64,000 nt of DNA from Ahaetulla prasina (taxonomy: Eukaryota > Chordata > Lepidosauria > Squamata > Colubridae), in NCBI RefSeq assembly GCF_028640845.1, contig NC_080548.1, positions 16,433,821 to 16,497,820 of the forward strand, read 5' to 3'. Each line of letters starts with the position of its first letter. The stretch's first letter is position 1. Below the pieces are notes generated by a model. The model was not told where the DNA came from. It saw only the letters and a program-made list of their open reading frames with translations, and searched no databases. This document shows, in pieces, positions 54,783 to 64,000 of the stretch. Both the position numbers and the translations under genes were made by a program.

Positions 54783-54850
54783 CTTTAGGGTTTGGACTAG
54801 AAGACCACCAAGGTCCCTTCCAACTCTGTTACTATGTTATTATGTTAATC
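54783..54850 (+). mobile_element. CR1 LINE 3' terminus
   Basis: TTTAGGGTTTGGACTAGAAG, CCTTCCAACTCTGTTACTAT and ATTATGTTAATC: only the last 60 or so bases of CR1. Confidence 0.65.
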
Positions 54851-55235
54851 TTATTTGTTTGGTAACCTTGACTATATTGTTAGCAACTGACCCTTTCTCT
54901 CTCTGCATAGATAGTCTATTGTATTTCTCTCTTATTCCCATTTTTGCAGCAATTCTATATATACTTCCCTCATCCACAGTCTCTTTCACTTCATCATTTC
55001 ATAGAGCATTCCTTTACTGTAATTCCATACAGCACTGTGAAACTCAGTAATTTAAATGTTTTTAACTCTGTTTCAAGCAAAGTAATCTCAATTTCCCACT
55101 GATTCTGTTTGGGAGATGAATCTACCATCTTCCCTCTTTTTTTTTTTAATATTGGAGCCACTTTGTTTTCAGTTTAAATGTTTTCACTTGTTCCTTCTCT
55201 TCTGTGTCACCTTTCCCTCCAAAACCCACTCTTAA

Positions 55236-55930
55236 TTAGAATAGAATAACAAGAGTTGAAAGGGACCTTGGAGGTCTCCTAGTCCAACCCCCTGCCTAGG
55301 CAGGAAACCCTACATCACTTCAGACAAATGGTTATCCAACATCTTAAAAACTTCCAATGTTGGAAAATTCACAGTGTCTAGAGGCAAGTTGTTCCACTGA
55401 TTAATTGTTCTAACAGTCAGGAAATTTCTCCTTAGTTCTAGGTTGCTTCTCTCCTTGATTAATTTCCACTCATTGCTTCTTGTCCTGCCCTCAGGTGCTT
55501 TGGAGAATAATTTGACTCCCTCTTCTTTGTGGCAGCCCCTGAGATATTGGAAGACTACTATCATGTCACCCCTAGTCCTTCTTTTCATTAAACTAGACAT
55601 ACCCAGTTCCCGCAACTGTTCTTCATATGTTTTAGCCTCCAGTCCCCTAATCATCTTCATTGCTCTTCTCTGCACTCTTTCTAGAGCCTCCACATCTTTT
55701 TTACATTGTGGCGACCAAAACTGAATGCAGGATTCGAAGTGCGGCCTTACCAAGGCATTATAAAGTGGTATTAACACTTCACGTGATCTTGATTCTATCC
55801 CTCTGTTTCTGCAGCCCAGAACTGTGTTGACTTTTTTGGCAGCTGCTGCACACGGCTGGCTCATATCTAAATGGTTGTCCACTAGGACTCCAAGATCCCT
55901 CTCACAGTCACTACTATTGCGCAAGGTACC
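55236..55930 (-). mobile_element. CR1 LINE 3' end with intact C-terminal frame
   Basis: AATAGAATAACAAGAGTTGA starts the reverse-complemented tail. 5'-truncated at about 55930. Contains the open frame described separately. Confidence 0.88.
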
Positions 55931-56008
55931 ACATATACCGTACCTGTGCATTTTGTACCAGAAAATGGCAGAAGAAAAATAAAAGAAAGCTAAAAATGCA
56001 AAAGTCAA
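55310..56008 (-). pseudogene. CR1 reverse transcriptase C-terminal domain (truncated copy)
   Basis: Fragment of the CR1 retrotransposon polyprotein lying after the RT catalytic core. From about residue 38 the frame reads [130 protein letters not shown] and ends [15 protein letters not shown]. This is the conserved CR1 C-terminus. The first 30 or so residues come from flanking, non-CR1 DNA. No endonuclease or YADD motif is present, so the copy is dead. About 195 uninterrupted codons suggest it is young. Confidence 0.85.
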
Positions 56009-56755
56009 GAAAGAAAAAAGATGCCAAGAAATAGCTTCCTCTTTTCTTTACAGGTTGTGTTTCTCAAAACTTCAAAAGCCTTCTATTTCTCAGCCATAAC
56101 CACTCTTTCATCCAAACCAAGGATCAAGGTACAAAATGCAATTTCCTGTCAGGTGAACCCAATGCTCCTTTCTCCTTTACATCTTGTCACACCTTATATT
56201 TAACTCATGGTTCTTTTCCCTTGCCACACAAATTTAGAGATATCCTTCTGCCACTGTTTAAATGGCGCATCAATTGTCAAAACAGGTATCGATAAAACAA
56301 AAACAACATTCTAGGCAAGCCGTTCATTTTAGTCACACAAATTCTTGCAGCAACGTAGTTTCTCCCATCTTAACGCATCTTTGTTAACGTCATTCCCTGT
56401 CTTATCATAGTTATTTTGAAATACCATAGAATTCATATTTGTCATGGTGATATCCAAATATTTTACTTTCTTCTCAATCTAAAAACCTGTTTTGTCCATC
56501 GGTTCTTTGATCTTCTGCTTTCACATTTTTTATTAATATCTTTGTCTTCTGTTTATTAATCTTAAAGCCTGCTAATGTATCAAATACTTTTCATTTGCCC
56601 AGTTTCAATTCCTTTTAAAGGATTTTCCAGAAACAACACCAAATTGTGTTTCAGGCAGACTGCAACACTGTGTTTGCTTGTCTGAGGTAAAAAGATCCAA
56701 GGCTCCTGTCAGCCCTTTGAGGTAGGCCAGGTCAAGGAACAGACACTGTGAACTA
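55931..56755. other. Unique AT-rich sequence
   Basis: No gene, RNA or repeat recognised. Confidence 0.35.
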
Positions 56756-57020
56756 CAGATAGTCCTCAAATTACGATTGCAATTAAACCCAGAATTACCA
56801 CACGATCATGTCAAACTTTACAATCTTTTTTGCAGCAACAAAAGGTGAATGCTAGAAATAGGTTTAAAAAAACCCGCTAAAAATCATGGTCATGTGACTG
56901 CCAAGTGCCAAAAATGTAATCACATGATTGGGGGAAGGGCAGCCTTCAGAACTTTGCAAATGGGTTATAACTGCTGTAGCTCTAGGGAGGTCCATTGTAA
57001 TTTTCAACAGACGATTTCAA
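56756..57020. mobile_element. Mariner-like MITE, degraded
   Basis: CAGATAGTCCTCAAATTACG start preceded by TA, GGTCATGTGACTGCCAAGTG body. The right half is poorly matched. Confidence 0.5.
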
Positions 57021-57032
57021 AATCGTCATTAA

Positions 57033-57060
57033 GAACAGAACAGAACAGAACAGAACAGAA
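57033..57060. repeat. (GAACA)n microsatellite at a LINE tail
   Basis: Four to five GAACA units (TTCTG on the other strand) abutting the LINE 3' end. Confidence 0.9.
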
Positions 57061-57640
57061 TTTTATTGGCCAAGTGTGATTGGACACACAAGGAATTTGT
57101 CTTGGTGCATATGCTCTCAGTGGACATAAAAGAAAAGATACGTTCATCAAGGTACAACATTTACAACACAATTGATGATCAATATATCAATATAAATCAT
57201 AAGGATTGCCAGCAACAAGTTATAGTCATACAGTCATAAGTGGAAAGAGATTGGTGATGGGAACTATGAAACGATTAATAGTAGTGCAGATTCAGTAAAT
57301 AGTCTGACAGTGTTGAGGGAATTATTTGTTTAGCAGAGTGATGGCCTTCGGGAAAAAACTGTTCTTGTGTCTAGTTGTTCTGGTGTGCAGTGCTCTATAG
57401 TGTCGTTTTGAGGGTAGGAGTTGAAACAGTTTATGTCCAGGATGCGAGGGATCTGCAAATATTTTCACGGCCCTCTTCTTGATTCGTGCAGTATACAGGT
57501 CCTCAATGGAAGGCAAGTTGGTAGCAATTATTTTTTGAGGGCTACCTGTATTGTTGTTCAAGGGATAAATAACAGAACCTTTAAAGCCTGACAGATTCTC
57601 CCTCTCTCTTCTTATAAGAAAGAGAATCAACATGGGGTAA
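57061..57640 (-). mobile_element. CR1/L3-like LINE 3' end (snake 'Snake1'-like)
   Basis: ATTGGCCAAGTGTGATTGGA and AAGGAATTTGTCTTGGTGC at the tail. The minus frame at 57322-57633 reads LPSIEDLYTARIKKRAVKIF, ADPSHPGHKLFQLLPSK, RTTRHKNSFFPKAITLLNK. Same family as 41585-42071 but with a TTCTG instead of TTCTA tail. Confidence 0.75.
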
Positions 57641-58161
57641 TCTTGAGCTTCTTCCTCACTCCTTCCTCCATTTTGGGGTTAATGTGAAATGACGTCAGTG
57701 AGCCTTAAATCTCCGTTTAAAGAGTGGTACATTAAAAATTGCCAGTTATGAGATAACCAGATGGTAACCAGATAACCAGATAGCACTTATAACCAGCCAT
57801 TCTTGTGTGAATGTAGCTATTACGGCTATTTTGAATTAATATGCTGCATCAAATTAGTCAATTATGGTTTATCAATAAACCATGTTTAAGTTGTGACTTT
57901 GCATAATAGATGTGTGTGTCTACAGCAGCAGTCCTATGCATTTATTGTGAAATATTTCCTCTCCCCCCCCCAAAAAAATATATATACATGTTGCTCATTT
58001 CCTAATGGGCTAAAGTCTTTTTGTTCCAGTAATCTCTCTGTTCATAGAGTAATGGAACCACTGCTGCTATTTTAATATTTTTATTAGCTGATTTTTCTAC
58101 AAAACTTATTGATTTTAATCCAATTCACGGATTTAGATGTAGTTTTAAACATGTCTTGGGG
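57641..58161. other. Unique AT-rich sequence
   Basis: No gene, RNA or repeat recognised. Confidence 0.35.
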
Positions 58162-58540
58162 CAGGGGTCTCCAACCTGGGCAACTTTAAGAATTGTGGAC
58201 TTCAACTCCTAGAATTCTTCAGCCAGCTCTGTCTCCAACCTTGGCAACTTGTGGACTTCAACTTCCAGAATTCCTCAGCCAGCTCTGTCTCCAACCTTGG
58301 CAACTTGTGGACTTCAACTCCCAGAATTCCTCAGCCAGCTCTCTCTCCAACCTTGGCAACTTTAAGACTTGTGGGTTTCAACTCCCAGAATTCTTCAGCC
58401 AGCTCTGTCTCCAACCTTGGCAACTTGTGGACTTCAACTCCCAGAATTCCTCAGCCAGCTCTGTCTCCAACCTGGGCAACTTTAAGACTTGTGGAGTTGA
58501 AATCCAGAAGTCTTTAAGTTGCCAAGGTTGGAGACCCCTG
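58162..58540. mobile_element. Palindromic hAT-like MITE with left arm repeated in tandem
   Basis: CAGGGGTCTCCAACCTGGGC start, six tandem left arms of about 54-67 bp joined at CAGCCAGCTCTGTCTCCAAC, then a short right arm and GGTTGGAGACCCCTG end. Units with and without TTTAAGACTTG alternate. Flanks TCTTGGGG / CCTTGGGA agree at 6/8. Confidence 0.8.
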
Positions 58541-58548
58541 CCTTGGGA

Positions 58549-59022
58549 TGCTCTTTGTTTGATATTTCTAATTCTCATCTAATGATTGTAAACCACACTG
58601 GAGAGGACCTTTTTCAGGAATTATGGGTTCAGAACTATCAGGAACATCACCAGATCCCTGGCAGCAAGCATTAAAGAACACAGCGGGGCTTCTTCCTAAA
58701 TAAATACAGCCAGATCATCCGGTTACCATGCTGACAGTCTTCAAGACTTTCCAGAACATTCCTTGTGCCCCAGAAAGACGTTACAAAGATCAGAGGCTGT
58801 TGGCCTTCACTAGCTGCTGATGTCAGCCTTGATTTCCTCTGCTATTTTTAGCAATCTGATCACAATCAATACAAATCGCTGTCATCTTCTCTCTCCTTGG
58901 ACCTTTGCACACAATTCATGCAGCGTAACCACACAGTTGTGTCGGTGGCATGCTCACAAATCCTTCACAACCAGGGTTAGATGTTCAACCAAGACAAAAG
59001 AAGCATCAGGTGTGCCTCACGG
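58549..59022. other. Unique sequence, nothing recognised
   Basis: No gene, RNA or repeat recognised. Confidence 0.3.
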
Positions 59023-59267
59023 CAGTGGTGAAATCTAATTTTTTTTTACTACCGGTTCTGTAGGCGTGGCTTGGTGGGCGTGGCAGGAGAAGGATACTGC
59101 AAAATCTCCATTCCCTCCCCACTCCTGGGGGAAGGATATTGCAAATTATCCATTCTCACCCCACTCTGGGGCCAGCCAGAGGTGCTTTTTGCTGGTTCTC
59201 CAAACTGCTCAAAATTTCCACTACCGGTTCTCCAGAACCTGTCAGAACCTACTGGATTTCACCCCTG
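59023..59267. mobile_element. hAT-like MITE (ACCGGTTC family)
   Basis: CAGTGGTGAAATCTAATT start and TGGATTTCACCCCTG end. Flanks CCTCACGG and CCTCATGG match 7/8. GCAAAATCTCCATTCCCTCC block as in 26.75 and 32.95 kb. Confidence 0.8.
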
Positions 59268-59340
59268 CCTCATGGCTACCTATTCCAGAGTTCTTATTCC
59301 ACAAAAACAGTAGTAACAGGATTCTGGGATGTCCACAAGT

Positions 59341-60222
59341 GTTTTCCCAAAAATAAGACCCTGTCTTATATTTTTTTGCCACCAAAAAAGGCACCAGGTC
59401 TTATTTTTGGGGGGAGGGGATGTTCTCCACTGACTCACCTCATTTGTGCGTGTCGCCCCTGACCTCTTTTTCACTAGCAAAACTTCTTCGGCCAGCAAGG
59501 CTTTCCTGACGGTGTCTGCAGTGAAAAACACAGCTGCTGATCGATCCGGAGCTCTGTTATTGGCTACAGAAGCCTTCAAGGAAAGCCTTGCTAGCTGCAG
59601 AAGAAATGGGCCGAGGTGTGCGAGGCCTGGCTCCAACTATCCAAAGGTAAGTAGTAGTGCAGTTCCACCACCCCCATCCCCACCCTAGCTTAATTTTTAC
59701 CTTATATACCTTGGAGTAGGTGGGGTCTTAATGACCGTATTTTTTCAGAGTATAAAACGCACCTTTTCCCCCAAAAAAAGAGGGTGAAAATCTGGGTGCA
59801 TCTTATACTCTGAATGTAGCCCCGCCCAGCTTCTCAAAGGGAGGTTTCAGAGACTGAAAAAAGGATTAGAAAAGAAGCTCCTAAACAGAGCTTCAGAGGC
59901 TTTTCTTCTGAACCTCTGTTTTGGAGGCTTTTAGAGGCAGAAAAAAAAGCCAAAAAAAAGCAAGGCACAGAGCTCAGAATCAAGCAACCTGTGGCTAAAA
60001 TTCACCTCTGGGAGCAGCTGATTGGGGGTATTCTGGGAGGCCAATCCACCTGCCAATCCACTTTTTTCTTATTTTCCTCCCCAAAAACTAAGGTGCGTCT
60101 TATACTCCAGTGCGTCTTATATTCTGAAAAATACAGTAGGGCTTATTTTGGGGTAGAGCCTATAAAAATCAAGCTAGGACTAACTTTCTGAGTAGGTTAT
60201 ATTTTTGGGGAAACAATAGATA
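59341..60222. mobile_element. 'CCCCAAAATAAGACC' element, interrupted
   Basis: GTTTTCCCAAAAATAAGACC start and TTATATTTTTGGGGAAAC end. Interrupted by the element at 59737. The interior at 59400-59730 is unique within this window. Confidence 0.6.
59737..60137. mobile_element. MITE with 'GTATAAGACGCAC' termini, nested
   Basis: ACCGTATTTTTTCAGAGTAT start and TTATATTCTGAAAAATACAG end, with GGTGCATCTTATACTCTGAA inside. It splits a GGGTCTTA...GGGCTTATT context of the host element. Confidence 0.65.
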
Positions 60223-60264
60223 TGGGGCTATTATAAGGAGCATGAAGACCCCGTTGGCATAGAG

Positions 60265-60422
60265 CAGGGATGTCCAAACTGGGTCTCCTTGAAGAGTGGT
60301 GGACTTCAACTCCCAGAATCCCCCAGCCAGCAACTTGCTCATATTTATAGCTCATGCTGGCTGGGGAATTCTGGGAGTAGAAGTCCACCACTCTTCAAGG
60401 GGGCCAAGTTTCGACACCCCTG
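60265..60422. mobile_element. Palindromic hAT-like MITE
   Basis: CAGGGATGTCCAAACTGGGT start and AAGTTTCGACACCCCTG end. Flanks GCATAGAG and GCGTAGAG match 7/8. Arms pair around a TTTATAG centre. Confidence 0.75.
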
Positions 60423-60430
60423 GCGTAGAG

Positions 60431-61221
60431 CAATCCCAACACAATACTTGACTTTTGTACAGGGAATGAATTTTTAGGAATGTAAGATGGTGGCAGTAGA
60501 ACTATATATAATGGAGGGGCAAACTATCACATAGACTTTATAATAGTTCCCCCCCTCCCATTATAAACCTCTTTCTCTCAGAATCTTTTGAAGAAGAAGA
60601 AGAGGAAGAGGAGGAGGAGGAGGAGGAGGAGGAGGAGGAAGTGGTGGAAAAAAGATGGACTTTTAGCATCCTGCAGGAAGACATTGGATACACCACATCC
60701 TAGACTAGTAATGGCCTTCTATGATTGCAATAGGTTCCCAAACAATTGATTTCTCAGAAACCCACTGCAAAGATTCTCACATCCTGCTAATCCATCTTCT
60801 AATTTTGACTTAGCGCGTTGTGTGAACTCTACTGTGGTGGCCTGTAAGCCTTATTTCTTGGCTTTGTGTGTTGCGTGAACCCAATGGTCCTCTATAAAGA
60901 AGCATTAACCAAACGATAGCCAAGAGGATATAATTCCAGCCCTATTTAAAAGGAAGACCTTTTATTCACCATTTCCCAAATCTGGAAAGGCCGATATTAA
61001 TCAAAGTGAAGTTTAATGGCGCTTTATCAAGGTTGTTGATCAGCCTTGGTGCACATTTCTTTTGGCATCCTATACATCTACAATTTGGCATGTAACCCCT
61101 GCCAGGAATGCCATAAAGAGAAATCCTGGATATATTCCAGAAGCTAAAACTCTTTCTAGAAAATTGGTGGTAATCTGACCTATACATCTTTTTCCTTGTG
61201 TGCATCTTTTCAAGGAAATCT
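60431..61221. other. Unique sequence with a (GGA)n tract
   Basis: GAAGAAGAAGAGGAAGAG then (GGA)n at about 60590-60646. Otherwise nothing recognised. Confidence 0.4.
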
Positions 61222-61692
61222 ACTGTGTTTTCCTGAAAATAAGACAGGGTCTTATTTTCTTTTGCCCCTTGCTTAGACTTACATTTCAAGCTCCGTCTCT
61301 TTCTTCACTGTTGTGTCCAGGGAAACAAACTGTAAAAGAAAACTTTTCATGAGTTCGAGAAGTTTGAGTGAACTCGCGAGAAGGTTTTCTTTGTTTCCCT
61401 GGACACAAAGGTGGGGAATGCGACGGAGCTTGAAAGGTAAGACCTGCATCCCGCTTCTTGCCCGCCCCACCTGCCACCCCCAAATTTCACCCCTAAAGAA
61501 GGAGGGTGGCTAAGCAAGGGGCAGGAACCCTGCCATGCCATGCCCGGCGAGGAGGGGGAGAAGAGACGGCAAGGGGAGCCACATCTTGCTCCATGCATCA
61601 TGCTTCTCCCCTGCCACACGTGCTGTTGCCACTGGGGTGGGGTGGGACCTGCCAGCGTGAAGAACAGGGAGAGAGAACATGTCCCCCCCTCC

Positions 61693-62602
61693 CAGGGGTG
61701 AAATGCTGGATCACCTGATCCAGTAGCGATGGTGGCGGGTGGTTCGGAGAACCAGTAGCAAAAATTCCTTCCCCCCTCCCATGCCCAGCTGAACCGCGCG
61801 ATCATCAGAGGGTTTTTTTTATTTTTAAAAGCATTTTTTATTCAGCTGAAAAAATGCTTTTAAAAGTAAAAAAAAAAGCCTCTGATGATTGCGCAGCTCA
61901 GCTGGGATTGTCAGAGGCTTTTAAAACCTCTTCCGCCAAAGAGGTTGTAGAAAAATGCTTTTAAAAGGTTCCTCTGGCGATCCCAGCTGAGTTGCCTGAT
62001 CGTCAGAAGCTTTTAAAAGCATTTTTTAACAACCTCTCCGGCCGAAGAGGTTGTAGAAAAAATGCTTTTAAAAGTTTTTTTTAAAAGTTGGCTACGCCCA
62101 CCCAGTCACATTACCCACACACACACACACCAAGCCACGCCCACAGAACCGGTAGTAACAAATTTTACATTTCACCCTACCTTCCCCTCCCATGCCCAGC
62201 TGAACCGCACGATCATCAGAGGTTTTTTTTTTACTTTTAAAAGCATTTTTTATTCAGCTGAAAAAATGCTTTTAAAAGTAAAAAAAAAGCCTTTGATGAT
62301 TGCGCAGCTCAGCTGGGATTGTCAGAGGCTTTTAAAACCTCTTTGGCTGAAGAGGTTGTAGAAAAAATGCTTTTAAAAGGCTTCTCTGGCGATCCCAGCT
62401 GAGTTGCCTGATCGTCAGAAGCTTTTAAAAGCATTTTTTTACAACCTCTCTGGCCGAAGAGGTTGTAGAAAAAATGCTTTTAAAAGTTTTTTTAAAAAAA
62501 ATTGGCCACGCCCACCCAGTCACATTACCCACACACACACACACACACACATCAAGCCACGCCCATAGAACCGGTAGTAACAAATTTTACATTTCACCCC
62601 TA
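61693..62602. mobile_element. hAT-like element with an internal tandem duplication
   Basis: CAGGGGTGAAATGCTGGATC start and ACATTTCACCCCTA end. Flanks CCCCCTCC and CCCTCTCC match 7/8 (low-complexity). Contains two 411-422 bp tandem units. Confidence 0.65.
61781..62602. repeat. Two tandem units of about 415 bp with nested hairpins
   Basis: Unit 1 from 61781 and unit 2 from 62192 both start ATGCCCAGCTGAACCGC and end AACAAATTTTACATTTCACC. Each has repeated GCTTTTAAAAGC and AACCTCT..AGAGGTTGTAG inverted motifs and a (CA)n near its end. Related to the interior of 12654-13070. Confidence 0.85.
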
Positions 62603-62818
62603 CCCTCTCCCCCCCTCCGGCCTTGCCTCTTCAACTCATTTTGGTTGCGCGGCAAGAAACCAGAGGAAATGGTAGGACCGGCTGTGCATGCGTGTATGTA
62701 GTTGGTGGGGGGGTTATATATTTTCGCATGCGCTGAGAAGCCTGATTGGGCTTATTATCCGGATATGTTTTATTTTCGGGGGAAAACGGTACTGATCAAG
62801 CCATTTGTCTCCCTATGT

Positions 62819-63706
62819 CAGGGGTGTCAAACATCGATTTCATTGAGGGCTTCATCAGGGTTATGTCTGACCTTGGGGAGGCCTGTTGTAATCTGCCAGC
62901 AGCCTGCAGAGCTGGCAACGGAGTCAGACAGTAATGAGGCTGAGGTGAGGCCAGGGCCATCGGGGAGTGAGGTGCGGACTCCAGAGCCTCCAGAGACTGA
63001 TAGTAGTGAGGCAGAGGAACAGGAGGAGCCTGTTCCTAATGCACGCATGAGAAGAGCTGCCAGAAGGCAAGAGCAGCTCAAGCAAAAAGGACAACTCAGG
63101 AGTAGGGCCAAGAGATGATTGGCCCCTCCCATAAGGCTTAAAACAGACCAGCAACAGCGTTTGGGCTTTGCCAGAAAACAACGTTGGTAGCTTCGTCTTC
63201 TGCTTCGTCTACATCTTGCATTTATTTTTGTGACTTCTGAACGTTTGCCAAGAAAGGTCTTTGGCAGTTTGCTTAATTGGACCAAGGTTTGCCATCGGAC
63301 TGAGGAATTTGTGTTGGGAGGAATTTGTTTTAATTTAGTTGAACGATGCTGGGAATGAAGTAATTTTCAGCTGTTCGAATAACATGTTTTTTTTTCATGG
63401 ACTGAGTTTCCTACTATCTACTTGGGCCTGGGTCACAACAGAGCCAGGGTGGGTGTGGCCAGCTCAATGGCACTCGTGTTGGGGGCACCTGTTGTGGTTC
63501 AAGTGCTCTGCCACCAAAAACGAGCTCCCGAGCTGTTTCTGGCTGCAACGGCCTCCTGCAACCCTCCTGCGGCCTTCCCGAGCTCCATTTTCGCTGGGAG
63601 AGGCACCGTGGCCGGTCCTTCGCTGTTTCCAGGGCGGCCCCATGGGCCAGATCTAAGCACCCTTTGGGCCGGATCTGGCCCCTGGGCCTTGAGTTCAACA
63701 CCCCTG
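62819..63706. mobile_element. hAT-like element interrupted by an LTR
   Basis: CAGGGGTGTCAAACATCG start and GAGTTCAACACCCCTG end, perfect 8-bp duplication CCCTATGT at 62811-62818 and 63707-63714. Same family as 22708-23049 in opposite orientation. The family's continuous sequence is broken at 62884 and resumes about 63441. Confidence 0.85.
62884..63440 (+). mobile_element. Probable solo LTR of a retrotransposon
   Basis: Starts TGTTGT and ends ACAACA, a perfect 6-bp inverted terminus of the TG...CA type. About 557 bp, absent from the related hAT copy at 22.7 kb. No internal gag/pol sequence, so it is likely the product of LTR-LTR recombination. Flanking AGGCC / GAGCC are only a partial target duplication. 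The open frame 62702-63118 runs partly through it and has no recognisable domain. Confidence 0.6.
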
Positions 63707-63753
63707 CCCTATGTTGTCATTTAAAATATATACATTCACATGACACATTAAGC

Positions 63754-64000
63754 CAGGGGTCTGCAACCTTAAACACTCAAAGAGCCATTTGGACCCGTTT
63801 CCCACAGAAAAGAAAACACTGGGAGCCACAAAACCCTTCCCGTGGCTGACTATTTCTTTAGCGGCCACAAAACTAGCATATGTAGTTGAATTAAACGTTC
63901 TGTTTTCTTCTGAAACTTTTCTTTTCTTGGATTTATCCATGGTTGGCCTACCAGGGGTTGAAAAGTTCAATAAATCGTGTGCCGGCGGGTGTCGCACATT
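63754..64000. mobile_element. hAT-like element, left part (runs off the window)
   Basis: CAGGGGTCTGCAACCTTAAA start and CAAAGAGCCATTTGGACCC, the terminal sequence of a widespread hAT family. The right end lies outside the window. Confidence 0.55.

Larger units (their letters stand above)
61222..62791. mobile_element. Large 'CCTGAAAATAAGAC' element hosting a hAT-like composite
   Basis: TGTGTTTTCCTGAAAATAAG start and ATGTTTTATTTTCGGGGGAA end look like the two termini. An inverted repeat at about 61290-61435 (CAAGCTCCGTC... / ...GACGGAGCTTG; TTTGTTTCCCTGGACAC) lies in its left part. The relationship of the two ends is an inference. Confidence 0.5.

Noticed and set aside
58193..58582. Repetitive protein with 'SASSVSNLGNLWTSTPRIPQP' units
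   Set aside because: Translation of the tandem arms of a palindromic MITE; no evidence of expression.
62702..63118. 138-codon acidic Glu-rich frame
   Set aside because: Spans a MITE end, a hAT end and the LTR; the acidic part lies inside the LTR and is not a known protein.

Overview
This window is vertebrate nuclear DNA, most likely from a snake. The evidence is (i) a GATA/TATC-type Bkm-like array at 8.76-9.33 kb, (ii) RTE-BovB LINE 3' tails on both strands, (iii) squamate-type tRNA SINEs, including one with a BovB-like tail, (iv) CR1-group LINE 3' ends that run into pentanucleotide (TTCTA/TTCTG) microsatellites, and (v) very many copies of short inverted-repeat DNA transposons. I see no bacterial, plasmid, phage or CRISPR content and no complete host protein-coding gene. 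Most of the long open frames are low-complexity or antisense artefacts. Family names come from recognition by eye, not from a library search.

Layout. 0-3.3 kb: SINE and MITE cluster with a nested insertion. 3.3-12.4 kb: repeat-poor, moderately GC-rich unique DNA carrying simple-sequence arrays (GA at 4.74 kb, Bkm-like TATC at 8.76 kb, GGAA/GAAA at 11.19 kb) and an RFX-type X-box at 8.07 kb. 12.4-29 kb: dense transposon mosaic (CORE-like SINE, mariner-like MITEs, hAT-like MITEs, L2 and CR1 fragments, a possible Penelope-like fragment, BovB) with up to three nesting levels. 29.0-32.5 kb: a nearly full-length L2-clade LINE with recognisable endonuclease and reverse transcriptase domains broken by two frame changes. 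32.6-46.1 kb: more mosaic. 46.1-48.8 kb: repeat-poor. 49.3-52.0 kb: a CpG island flanked by purine/pyrimidine tracts. On its minus strand there is a ZNF143/STAF-like site and two candidate first coding exons, each ending at a good splice donor, so a host gene probably starts here and is transcribed leftwards. 52.6-64 kb: CR1 fragments, a LINE 3' end, palindromic MITEs, a large nest of composite elements and a probable solo LTR inside a hAT-like element.

How the parts relate. The repeats give a relative insertion history. Mariner-like MITEs (TA target sites) are repeatedly the hosts of younger hAT-like elements (8-bp target duplications), LINE 3' ends and SINEs. LINE tails (L2, CR1) seed the microsatellites. 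The only sign of host gene regulation is the CpG island with its candidate minus-strand promoter, plus the X-box and the unique GC-rich blocks in 3.3-12.4 kb and 46-49 kb.
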